From the NCBI GenBank assembly GCA_015063225.1, contig SUSU01000007.1, positions 1-60,116 of the forward strand: DNA of 60,116 bases. Reading direction: 5' to 3'. Origin of the DNA: Thermoplasmata archaeon (GTDB lineage: Archaea > Thermoplasmatota > Thermoplasmata > Methanomassiliicoccales > Methanomethylophilaceae). A program made the translations under genes and the position numbers. How positions within the stretch are numbered: position 1 is the first letter of the stretch; each line of letters begins with the position of its first letter. Below, piece after piece: positions 52,668 through 59,953 of this stretch. The notes beneath the pieces were generated by a model. It was not told the origin of the DNA. It did not search any database and saw only the letters and a list, made by a program, of their open reading frames with translations.

Positions 52668-53690
52668 TTACTCCAGATGATCCTCGTCGAATTTCTTCAG
52701 GACCTTCATAGCAGCTGTCATGTCGTCCATGTTGACCCCGAGATACTTGTAGGTGGTGCGGGTGTCATCGTGTCCGAGGAGTTTCGATATGGTCTCGATC
52801 TTCACACCGGCGTGGAACAGTCTCCTGCCGTAGGAACGTCTGAGGGTATGTTGGGTGAAATCGAATCCCAGGCGTTCCTTTAGCTTGCGGATCGGTCCTC
52901 TGTCGATGCTGTGGCCCTGTTCGGAATACGGTCCCGCGGACGGACAGGAGACGTAATGGCACCAAAGTGCCAGTTCCTCCGGTTCTTTCCAGTACGGGTC
53001 GTACATGCGCATTCTCTCCACGATCCTCCTGCGCTCGGCCATCCACCTTTCCAATACCTTCTCGGTATCGTATCCGAAAGGAACGGAGCGCCACTTCCCC
53101 TCGCCCCTGCCCTTTCCCCTTATGTTGATGTACGGCATCTCTGGGTCGTTGTGGATGTCGCACAGTCTCACCCTGCAGACCTCCACCGAACGGAACCCCA
53201 TACCGAGTTCGAGATTGATCACAAGGTCCTCCAGAGGACTCTTCTCAACCTTCATCAGCTTCTGGTATTCCTCGTCGCTGAGCCATTTGACGTTCGGACG
53301 GAGATCGTGCGGCCACTGGAGGTGGAGTTCCTCGATCACCCTGTTGCCGAAGAACTGGAGGTATCTGTCAAGGATGTGGGTGTACCATTTCTTCGTGGAT
53401 ACCTCGCGGTTCTTCCAGGCCTCGTTGAGGAGGTCCAGGACGACCTCCTCGTCTATCCTCCAGGGGAGGGGGTCGTGCCCCCTCTCCTTGAGGATCCTGT
53501 CGAATTTGCGCAGTTCGACCAGGTATTTGTTGCGGGTGGTTATCTTCGTCCTGCGGTAGGTCCCTTCCATGTGCATCCTGATGCAGTCCGTCGATAGGAC
53601 GTTCTCCGAACCGTTCTTCGCATCTATGATGGCCCATACGTGCTCGTATCTGTCGGTGCGCGGAGGGTCGTAGGGTGTGTCCGATGTCAT
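52668..53690 (-). CDS. Tyrosine recombinase (integrase)
   Basis: 340 residues. N-terminal core-binding domain (about 25-115), then the catalytic domain with Arg167 (GFRSVEVCR), a lysine near 193-199, HTLR at 281-284, His307 and the nucleophile Tyr316 (LGHDDTRTTYKYLG). All pentad positions are kept, so it should be active. The ATG overlaps the ATPase stop. This suggests an integrated element; the attachment sites were not identified, although a hairpin-rich 280-base stretch separates the gene from the giant gene. Confidence 0.92.
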   Translation of the reverse strand: MTSDTPYDPPRTDRYEHVWAIIDAKNGSENVLSTDCIRMHMEGTYRRTKITTRNKYLVELRKFDRILKERGHDPLPWRIDEEVVLDLLNEAWKNREVSTKKWYTHILDRYLQFFGNRVIEELHLQWPHDLRPNVKWLSDEEYQKLMKVEKSPLEDLVINLELGMGFRSVEVCRVRLCDIHNDPEMPYINIRGKGRGEGKWRSVPFGYDTEKVLERWMAERRRIVERMRMYDPYWKEPEELALWCHYVSCPSAGPYSEQGHSIDRGPIRKLKERLGFDFTQHTLRRSYGRRLFHAGVKIETISKLLGHDDTRTTYKYLGVNMDDMTAAMKVLKKFDEDHLE

Positions 53691-55201
53691 GACGACACCC
53701 CCCTAACGGCTAACTCTCTAACGCCCGGATTCTCATCATCCGGAAGTGCCAGATAGTCGGCGTGGAGGCTGCTGTCGCAGTAGATCCTCATGTTGGATTC
53801 GAACAGGAATCTGAAGGACGTGTTGGGGATCACGAACGTCTTCCCGTTGGTGCTCTTCCCGTATTCCAGTTCGAACCCCATGTCCTCCATGGGGAAACGG
53901 AGGTCCTGCGTGCGGATGTTGTCTCCGTCGCAGATGATGTTCCCGTCCTCCATCGCGTTCTTCACGTATCTGTCGCGGATATCGCGCGTGCACACCCTGA
54001 GAGCGGCCTTGAGGAAGTGCTCTTTCGATTTCGGGCGGGGACAGGCCTCTTTGGCGAGCTCCATCCAGGTGTTGAACACCTTCCCGTTGTCGGAGATGGT
54101 CATCTTCCTGACGTTGTTCACCTTGGATTTCAGGAGCAGGGCGAACAGTGCTGAGGAGTGTCCTGCAATCCTCGCGTACGGGTACAGGGCGAAGGCGATG
54201 TCCAGTTCCCTGTTCATGAGGTCGGGGAAACTGATGCGCTCTGCGGGGGAATCGAGGGATTCCTGTACCTCCACATCATCCTCGGTGAGCATCCTGCAGC
54301 TCTCCCCGATGAACGAGATGAGATCGAAGTGCTCCTCCTCCGGGTAGTTGGAGAAGTACGCATCCTGTACCGCAAAGACGTATTTCATGTGGTACAGGGC
54401 CGTCCTGATGGCGTCGGTATCGGCGGAGTTCCTCTTCTGTTTCACGAACTTCGGGTCGGAGGTTCTTATCATCCTGATGAGGAAGGAGCGGTTGACGACG
54501 TCCTCGTCCAGGATGGAGGTCTTCTTGGTGCTGATGATCATCGGGGAGTAGGATTCGAAGAATTCCGGCTCCAGGGAGTTCAGGTTGCACCTGGTGATCT
54601 TGTTCCCCCTTTCGAAACCTTCCTTGAACAGGTTCATCAGCATCTTGCGCTCGGGTCCGGAGTAATCCTGAGCCTCCTCGAAGATAGCCGTGGTGCTGTA
54701 CAGGTCGATGGTACGGAAGGATGAGGAGAACGAACCGTTCCCGATCTTCACGCAGCGGTAGCAGAGGTCCTTCATGATGGTCTGGAGCTTCGATTTTCCC
54801 GACTGCGTGTCGCCTGTGATGATCAGCCTCGGGAAGATGTCCGATATCTCCCCGAAGTAGGTGCTGATCACGAACAGGCTGCAGATGTGGTAGTAGTACT
54901 CGTCGACGAAGGAAATCTGTTTCCTGAGGTAGTCCTCGACCATGGAGGAGCAGTCACGGATGATCCCGCGGAGGTCCTCCCCGATCGCTTCCTTGCCCTC
55001 TTCGTTCTTCGTGAAGTCGCCAGGGAGCGGCCAGGCATCCAGGCCCAGGAGTCTGAGGAGTTCCATGTCGCTCTTGTCCAGATCGACGGATCTCTTCACG
55101 ATGGGGTGCACGGACTTCTTGGGGACGATGCATACGGCGTTCTCTCCCTTGGCGTCGACGAACGGTTCGCAGAGGGTGAATGATTCTCTGAGGAAGTTCA
55201 T
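53687..55201 (-). CDS. P-loop ATPase of the integrated element (replication-type)
   Basis: 504 residues. Walker A GDTQSGKS at 130-137; Walker B-like AIFEEA near 172-177 (EE in the position of DE); then STKKTSILDEDVVNRSFLIRMI resembling sensor 1/arginine finger surroundings. The C-terminal 200 residues are helical with no known motif. Similar to helicase-like proteins of plasmids and integrative elements (SF3/primase-C type), but the family is not certain. The start at MNFLRESF follows GGTGGTGATC. It is sandwiched in an operon with integrase and small proteins. Confidence 0.75.
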   Translation of the reverse strand: MNFLRESFTLCEPFVDAKGENAVCIVPKKSVHPIVKRSVDLDKSDMELLRLLGLDAWPLPGDFTKNEEGKEAIGEDLRGIIRDCSSMVEDYLRKQISFVDEYYYHICSLFVISTYFGEISDIFPRLIITGDTQSGKSKLQTIMKDLCYRCVKIGNGSFSSSFRTIDLYSTTAIFEEAQDYSGPERKMLMNLFKEGFERGNKITRCNLNSLEPEFFESYSPMIISTKKTSILDEDVVNRSFLIRMIRTSDPKFVKQKRNSADTDAIRTALYHMKYVFAVQDAYFSNYPEEEHFDLISFIGESCRMLTEDDVEVQESLDSPAERISFPDLMNRELDIAFALYPYARIAGHSSALFALLLKSKVNNVRKMTISDNGKVFNTWMELAKEACPRPKSKEHFLKAALRVCTRDIRDRYVKNAMEDGNIICDGDNIRTQDLRFPMEDMGFELEYGKSTNGKTFVIPNTSFRFLFESNMRIYCDSSLHADYLALPDDENPGVRELAVRGVSS

Positions 55202-55203
55202 GA

Positions 55204-55338
55204 TCACCACCACCTCTCGTGGAAGTTGTCGGGCTTTCTGTACCTCTTCCGACGGCGTTCCTCCCTGTCGTAGTCAGGCAGGGGGTCGTACCTCTCGATG
55301 TACCTCCCGACTCCGTTGATGAAGTAGTGGAATCCCAT
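55204..55338 (-). CDS. 44-residue basic protein, translationally coupled
   Basis: ATG at 55338 overlaps the stop of the 91-residue gene (ATGA) and the stop lies two bases before the ATPase ATG. The sequence MGFHYFINGVGRYIERYDPL continues with a very basic, tyrosine-rich middle (DREERRRKRYRKPDN) and ends HERWW. The overlap on both sides and matching strand support a real gene; function unknown, perhaps nucleic-acid binding. Confidence 0.55.
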   Translation of the reverse strand: MGFHYFINGVGRYIERYDPLPDYDREERRRKRYRKPDNFHERWW

Positions 55339-55613
55339 CAGATCGCCTCCTGGCCAGGGGGAAGGGCGGCGAGGATGCCGTCGGGGATGGCGGTCATGCC
55401 CTGGGATCTGATGAACTCAAGGCATTCGTCTCTGCCGAACACTCCCCATCTGCTGAGCCCGGTAAGGATCAGGATGTTCAGAGCTGCGTTGCGTGTCTGG
55501 AGGTTGTTCTTGTCTTTGAACTCCTCCAATTCGGCAAAGAGCCAGGGTGGCATCTTTGCCGTTGCGACTTCGAAGGGAGCCGCCTCCTTTTTATTCTTGT
55601 TTGTTGCTGTCAT
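55338..55613 (-). CDS. Small RHH-like protein of the integrated element
   Basis: 91 residues. VATAKMPPWLFAELEEFKDKNNLQTRNAALNILILTGL has the strand-helix-helix pattern of ribbon-helix-helix DNA-binding proteins; the C-terminus (FGRDECLEFIRSQGMTAIPDGILAALPPG) is an additional helical tail. The ribosome site GAGGTAAC is part of a GTTAC/GTAAC hairpin (55617-55631), so its translation may be gated. Confidence 0.6.
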   Translation of the reverse strand: MTATNKNKKEAAPFEVATAKMPPWLFAELEEFKDKNNLQTRNAALNILILTGLSRWGVFGRDECLEFIRSQGMTAIPDGILAALPPGQEAI

Positions 55614-55616
55614 ATT

Positions 55617-55669
55617 GTTACCTCGTGTAACAGCTCAACAGGGGGCCGTTCAAACTCGCCTGTTGAGCT
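55617..55669 (-). promoter_or_regulatory. Two tandem hairpins before the element operon
   Basis: An 11-bp perfect inverted repeat AGCTCAACAGG/CCTGTTGAGCT (55632-55642 and 55659-55669, 16-base loop) overlaps the stop of the upstream RHH gene. It is followed on the minus strand by a GTTAC/GTAAC hairpin (55617-55631) holding the ribosome site of the next gene. Confidence 0.55.
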
Positions 55670-55830
55670 CATTCGTTCACGATGCCTTCGCGCATTGTTT
55701 TGACGATGCCGTCTCTGACGAACGCGCGAACGGCATCACTGCGGGAGCAGTAGTATCCGTCAGAGACGATTCTGTCGAGCAGGTTCACTTCTCTTTCGGA
55801 CATCTGTGCCGTTATGGTTTTGTTGCCCAC
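55669..55830 (-). CDS. 53-residue ribbon-helix-helix regulator
   Basis: Begins at GTG 55830 with GGAGGT seven bases upstream. The protein (MGNKTITAQMSEREVNLLDR..., SDGYYCSRSDAVRAFVRDGIV) is a canonical Arc/CopG-type RHH: beta strand KTITAQM, helix EREVNLLDRIVSD, turn, then SRSDAVRAFVRDGI. It lies just upstream of the element operon with its own TATA box (about 55873), and the 14-bp palindrome at 55851 lies between TATA and start, so autorepression is likely. Confidence 0.8.
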   Translation of the reverse strand: MGNKTITAQMSEREVNLLDRIVSDGYYCSRSDAVRAFVRDGIVKTMREGIVNE

Positions 55831-55850
55831 GTTTCATACCTCCGTGGTTT

Positions 55851-55864
55851 AAACATATATGTTT
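55851..55864. promoter_or_regulatory. Perfect palindrome AAACATATATGTTT, probable RHH operator
   Basis: Fully symmetric 14-bp site placed between the TATA-like sequence and the GTG start of the 53-residue RHH gene. RHH proteins bind such palindromes as dimers. The 100 bases beyond are A/T rich with further partial palindromes such as ATTTTAAAAT. Confidence 0.6.
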
Positions 55865-55928
55865 CAACTATAAATATATTTCAGTATATGATGTATATTT
55901 ATTTTAAAATATAGTTTTGAAATTGATA

Positions 55929-55938
55929 TTTATATATA
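55929..55938 (+). promoter_or_regulatory. TATA box of the divergent RHH protein gene
   Basis: TTTATATATA, centred 26 bases before the GTG at 55960; leaderless start predicted. Confidence 0.65.
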
Positions 55939-55959
55939 GACATAAAATGATATCTGTGT

Positions 55960-56517
55960 GTGTCAAGCGAATCTTCTGAAATATTCAAGAAGACATATTC
56001 CTCAACGGCCAGAGTAACCAAGGATGATGCAGAAACCATCGATCGTTTTGTGGAATTGGGGTACTACCCTTCCAGATCCAGATTTGTGTTCGAATCAATC
56101 AGAGACATCTACATGAGGCTTCGTTGCGATCTTGCAGCTCTGTACCCTGCTGTAAAAGAAAAATGCAGCACGTTCGCACAACTCAATGATGCTGTTTCCG
56201 AGACCGTCAAGAAGATATACCTGGAAAAATCAGGATACTGTGAACGTAAGGTCGAGAAGCCGACGATAGTCGTAAGTGTAACAGGCAATTATCTTTTCAT
56301 GCAATATGCTATTGAAAAAATAAGTGATTCTTTGACATTCCGTGATTTTCAAGAGGTAGTCGCATATTGCATTTTCATGAAGATCAAAGATCTGAATGAC
56401 TACATGGAAAAGGATGTCATTGCAACAGCTACGGAAAACAGTATTGTTGACGAAAGAAGAAGGATACCGACCGCTGAGGAAATAAGCAAGATATTGGGCG
56501 ATCTGGGTTATGAGTAA
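55960..56517 (+). CDS. RHH-domain protein with a C-terminal extension
   Basis: 185 residues. Residues about 14-50 (STARVTKDDAETIDRFVELGYYPSRSRFVFESIRDIYMRL) fit an RHH fold, like the 53-residue regulator (GYY-SRS is common to both). The rest is helical with many cysteines near residues 65-85 and ends ISKILGDLGYE. GTG start set by the TATA box. Base composition is much more AT-rich than surrounding genes, a sign of transfer. Probably the second regulator of the element. Confidence 0.7.
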   Translation: MSSESSEIFKKTYSSTARVTKDDAETIDRFVELGYYPSRSRFVFESIRDIYMRLRCDLAALYPAVKEKCSTFAQLNDAVSETVKKIYLEKSGYCERKVEKPTIVVSVTGNYLFMQYAIEKISDSLTFRDFQEVVAYCIFMKIKDLNDYMEKDVIATATENSIVDERRRIPTAEEISKILGDLGYE

Positions 56518-56534
56518 TCGTTATCGTCTCAACA

Positions 56535-58199
56535 TCATTTTGTCGGCGTGATCTCTTCCATGGCGATGGCCGAATCCTTCCCGTGGAAACTTATGCCGTA
56601 AAGCAGGACCTTCCCTTCCATTCCGCGGGAATAACCTTTTTCCTTGATCTGTCCGATGGCCCCCTCGGCGGACTTCATCATACCTTCGGGTTTTCTCGCC
56701 TGGGTCTTCTTAAGTTCCATTATGATGTTCGGTAATCCGGGGCGGTTCGGTATCAGCAGTATGTCCGCCCTTCCGTTGCCGGTCTCCTTCTCCAGTTTCA
56801 CGGAATACTTTCCGAGAAGGCTCATGGCCGCGGCGGAGATGATGAGCTGATAGTCCTTCTCCTTGGACAGTACGAAGAACGGGATATTGTCGTAGAGGAT
56901 AGTATCCAGGCCCTCCTTCATCATATCCAGGTCGGCATTGATCATCCCTTCGAACAGGTATGTGAAGGCGAGACTCGCATCGGAATGGATACTGTTGAGC
57001 ATCATTGATGAGAAAACCTTCCTCATTTCCGTGTTGGGGATGGACAGTTCATAATTGTCGTTACCGATCGGTACCGCGTTAAGGTATCCCGCGATGGCCA
57101 TTACCGAAAAGATGGCATTCCTGTTCCCTCCGACCTCGCGCAGGGTGATTATCGGGGACAGAGTCTTCTTCACGGGCTTGTTCTCTGCCAATGACTGGAG
57201 TTCGTCGTACGTTTCCAGATTCGCATGTGCCAGCAGAGTATCTATGATATCGTTCCCGCTGGTGCCCGCCCAGTACGTTGCGGGTTTGAAACCCGCGCTG
57301 ATGTAGTTCAGCACGCTCCAGGGATTGTAGATCTCCGCGTTCCCGAAACGGTATCCGTCGTACCATTCCCTGGCCTCCTCGTATTTCTTCCCATGGCCGT
57401 AGTACGTACAGAGTTCTTTGACTTCGGCCGCGGTGAATCCGTATCTCTCATCGAACTGTTCCGTGAATATGTTGTTGACCTTGAGATTGTTGATGCCTGA
57501 GAAGATGGTCTCCTTCCCGATGTGCATGACTCCGGTCACTATGGTGAAGCTCACCTTCTCGTTGCTCTTGAAGGTCGCAGAGTAGAAGTCGCGGAGGAAT
57601 CCGAGGATATCCTCGTAACTGTCCTTGTTGAACGAATTGTTGATCGCGTTATCGTACTCATCGACCAGCACGACCGGGGCGGTGCCGTGATATGTCTCCA
57701 GGAGCCTGCAGAGGAACTTGAGGGAGTCCTGAAGCTCGCCTTCGGTCAGTTTCTGCCATCTCGTTCTTTCGAATCTGTCCAGATCCACCGGGTCCCTGAT
57801 TCCCTCACGAAGGTAATCATATTCTCCGTAGAGATCGGAGATGCGCAGCCCCATCTTGGAGAGGAATTTGTCATAACCGCCTACGGGAAGGTCCTTCATG
57901 CTGATGTATATCGCAGGGTAGGCGTTCTTGTGCGGTCCAGTCTCCTTGTGTTGGGATACCTTCAATCCGTCGAACCATCTGTTCCCTTTGTACTTCAGGT
58001 TGAGGAACGCATCCAGCATGGAGAGATTAAGTGATTTGCCGAAACGTCTGGGTCTGGTGAACAGATACACCTCCGCCTTGTTCCTCAGGATGTCGGAGAT
58101 TAGTTCTGATTTGTCCACGAAGTAATAGTTCTCCTCACGGACCTTCTTGAAATTATCCATCCCGATAGGTATGGCTTTGCGTTCGACATCTCCCTGCAT
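56535..58199 (-). CDS. AAA-ATPase-like / PD-(D/E)XK nuclease domain protein (DUF1703-like)
   Basis: 554 residues. N-terminal AAA-ATPase-like domain: IPIGMDNFKKVREENYYFVDKS, P-loop TRPRRFGKS, and VVLVDEYDNAINN (Walker B). C-terminal PD-(D/E)XK nuclease-like domain: GNGRADILL...NIIMELKKT, keeping D...ExK. This family is abundant in gut microbes and has unknown function. The start at MQGDVERK (58199) is favoured because a TATA box TTATATAA lies at 58223-58230; ATG at 58259 with GGTG is the alternative. Confidence 0.87.
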   Translation of the reverse strand: MQGDVERKAIPIGMDNFKKVREENYYFVDKSELISDILRNKAEVYLFTRPRRFGKSLNLSMLDAFLNLKYKGNRWFDGLKVSQHKETGPHKNAYPAIYISMKDLPVGGYDKFLSKMGLRISDLYGEYDYLREGIRDPVDLDRFERTRWQKLTEGELQDSLKFLCRLLETYHGTAPVVLVDEYDNAINNSFNKDSYEDILGFLRDFYSATFKSNEKVSFTIVTGVMHIGKETIFSGINNLKVNNIFTEQFDERYGFTAAEVKELCTYYGHGKKYEEAREWYDGYRFGNAEIYNPWSVLNYISAGFKPATYWAGTSGNDIIDTLLAHANLETYDELQSLAENKPVKKTLSPIITLREVGGNRNAIFSVMAIAGYLNAVPIGNDNYELSIPNTEMRKVFSSMMLNSIHSDASLAFTYLFEGMINADLDMMKEGLDTILYDNIPFFVLSKEKDYQLIISAAAMSLLGKYSVKLEKETGNGRADILLIPNRPGLPNIIMELKKTQARKPEGMMKSAEGAIGQIKEKGYSRGMEGKVLLYGISFHGKDSAIAMEEITPTK

Positions 58200-58222
58200 G
58201 CCCGTATGATTGTACTCCAGGG

Positions 58223-58230
58223 TTATATAA
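58223..58230 (-). promoter_or_regulatory. TATA box of the DUF1703-like gene
   Basis: TTATATAA about 28 bases before the ATG at 58199. Confidence 0.5.
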
Positions 58231-58353
58231 TCAGTTATGCTGCATCTGTTTCTCGACATCCCGTTCACACCTTCCTGACGATTGGCTCATAAAGGGATCT
58301 ATCCAACGAGGTTTTATTATGCTGAGCGGTGATTTCACAGCGGAGACAACGTT

Positions 58354-58827
58354 TTGAAACAGGAAGAACCCGACAGGATAATCAAGTGCCCCTTCTGCGG
58401 CAGATCGTTCTGCGACGATCCGGCCGCGGCCGTATGCATGACGGACCGCATGTGCATGGTATGCGGGTACACCTGGCGGAGCCGCGGCAACTCGATCCCG
58501 CGCCGGTGTCCTTCGTGCAGATCGACGGAATGGAACATCAGTCTCAGGGAGAAGGTCTCCTGTCAGATGTGCGGACACGAATGGGTCCCCCGCGGGGGCA
58601 CCAGGCCGTACATGTGCCCCAGGTGCAAATCGACATCCTGGAACGGCGTCGTAGAGAAACCTAAACCGTTCAGGGACGAGGATCTCCAGCGCGCCGTTGT
58701 CATGTACTCCCAGGGGATGGGCTGCGTGGATGTCGCCAAAGAGACAGGCGTACCGTTGGAGGCGATCATTCTGAAGATCATATCCATCAACAACGGCCCG
58801 GTGAGGATGAGGACACCGAAGCGGTGA
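58354..58827 (+). CDS. Zinc-ribbon protein with a C-terminal helical region
   Basis: 157 residues. Five CxxC-type pairs are visible: CPFC, CMVC, CPSC, CQMC, CPRC, which can form at least two zinc ribbons with repeats of the form CP-C-S-(T)W / C--CG--W--RG. The C-terminal 55 residues look like a helix-turn-helix (DEDLQRAVVMYSQGMGCVDVAKETGVPLEAIILKII). TTG start with GGAGAC upstream and TATA box TTTTATTA at 58312-58319. A DNA- or RNA-binding regulator is inferred. Confidence 0.65.
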   Translation: MKQEEPDRIIKCPFCGRSFCDDPAAAVCMTDRMCMVCGYTWRSRGNSIPRRCPSCRSTEWNISLREKVSCQMCGHEWVPRGGTRPYMCPRCKSTSWNGVVEKPKPFRDEDLQRAVVMYSQGMGCVDVAKETGVPLEAIILKIISINNGPVRMRTPKR

Positions 58828-59077
58828 AAACGTTTCTCTAGTTAGCAAAGGTCTCGTAAGAAGGGTCGGTTCTGATAGAATGGCCGCTGGGAACTGATTT
58901 GATTTGTTTACACCCCTAGATAAGGGTGTAGAAAGGGTGTAGAAAGGTGTGAGTATAGAATAATCAGGCCGTGTTAGTTCTTGTACAACGTCAAGCGATA
59001 ATGTCTCGTCAGACTCCATTCCATTCCATAGGGCAGCATTCGAGTTTCAAGAACGGATTGTGTAATCGTCCGGGGGA
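58828..59077. other. Convergent intergenic region with tandem repeats
   Basis: Lies between two convergent genes, so no promoter is expected. It holds the 11-bp repeats described separately (58909-58951). No ORF of supporting composition is seen, and no long hairpin other than the repeat. Confidence 0.5.
58909..58951. repeat. 11-bp tandem repeats with an inverted lead copy
   Basis: TACACCC (58909-58915) faces GGGTGTA; then GGGTGTAGAAA occurs at 58924-58934 and 58935-58945 and a partial third copy follows at 58946. It lies in the convergent gap after the zinc-ribbon gene. Confidence 0.7.
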
Positions 59078-59674
59078 TTATCCGACAAGCTCCATTGCAG
59101 CGGAGTTCGCCGCCGCTGCCGCTTCCCTCCTCCCGGTGTTGCTTCCGCCGATGAGGACCACATCCCCCTCCTCTATTCCGTGGGAACGGATCTGCGACGA
59201 CATGGACGGCGAATTCCCGTCCACGTCCCAGTCCGGAGGGAGGATGAGTCTTCCTCCCTTGCAGATGATGGTGGTGCATCCGTCGCCGCCGGCCTTCAGC
59301 GCGCTGTTCCTCTGCTCTATGCCCCTCTGGATCAGATCCGCTTTCCCTTTGATGAGAAGAGCGACCTGGTATCCGCCTATGGCGGAGTCCGTGCGCTCCA
59401 GATCCATCAGGGATATGCCCAGCGTGTCCAGGAAATCGATCCCTGTGCCGCTGAGGGTTATCCCTCTCTTGGTGATGTCCAGGAAGCCCATGTTGTCCAG
59501 TCTCGTCAGTATGGTGCGGACGATGCCCTCTCCGATGCAGGTGGAGTCGGCCACGTCCCCCCTTCCGGCCCTCTTGCCGGAGCGGAGGTTCCTCTCGAGC
59601 GTTTCGAGTATGAACATGACGTCGTTGTCGCCGTAGGACATGACGCGTTTCGAGGGGATGATTATGCGGAACAT
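59078..59674 (-). CDS. Winged-helix protein, DUF4443-like
   Basis: 198 residues. N-terminal winged helix (DVMFILETLERNLRSGKRAGRGDVADSTCIGEGIVRTILTRLDNMGFLDITKRGITLSGTG, split) and a C-terminal alpha/beta region with a small-molecule-binding look (VALLIKGKADLIQRGIEQRNSALKAGGDGCTTIICKGG; GDVVLIGGSNTGRREAAAAANSAAMEL). Resembles archaeal DUF4443 regulators; effector unknown. ATG 59674 has a TATA box centred 25 bases upstream (59696-59705), so it is leaderless. Confidence 0.65.
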   Translation of the reverse strand: MFRIIIPSKRVMSYGDNDVMFILETLERNLRSGKRAGRGDVADSTCIGEGIVRTILTRLDNMGFLDITKRGITLSGTGIDFLDTLGISLMDLERTDSAIGGYQVALLIKGKADLIQRGIEQRNSALKAGGDGCTTIICKGGRLILPPDWDVDGNSPSMSSQIRSHGIEEGDVVLIGGSNTGRREAAAAANSAAMELVG

Positions 59675-59953
59675 CGGGTGCGGATGGGGTTGGTATTATA
59701 ATAAAATTAAGGTCTTACTTATGTGTCCATAAGGATGTAATAGAATCAGGAGGTTTTATTTAAATATCATTTATATAGTATATTTAAACTACAAAATATC
59801 GAACGGTGGTTTGTCTGGATTTAGGAAGGTATTTTATCCATAGGAAACGGTTAAATGTGCGGAAATTATGGTCTGTACCGATGGACAGGAACGCGGTGAA
59901 TGTCTCACGGTACCGTCCCGACGGTGTCGGCGGAGGATCCGGGCGTTCCGATG
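59675..59953. other. Intergenic region with an A/T-rich block
   Basis: Apart from the promoter at 59696-59705, the 59750-59790 block (TTTAAATATCATTTATATAG type) could hold another promoter or be a transferred remnant. Short plus-strand frames (14 and 29 codons) have no support. No RNA gene recognised. Confidence 0.5.
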
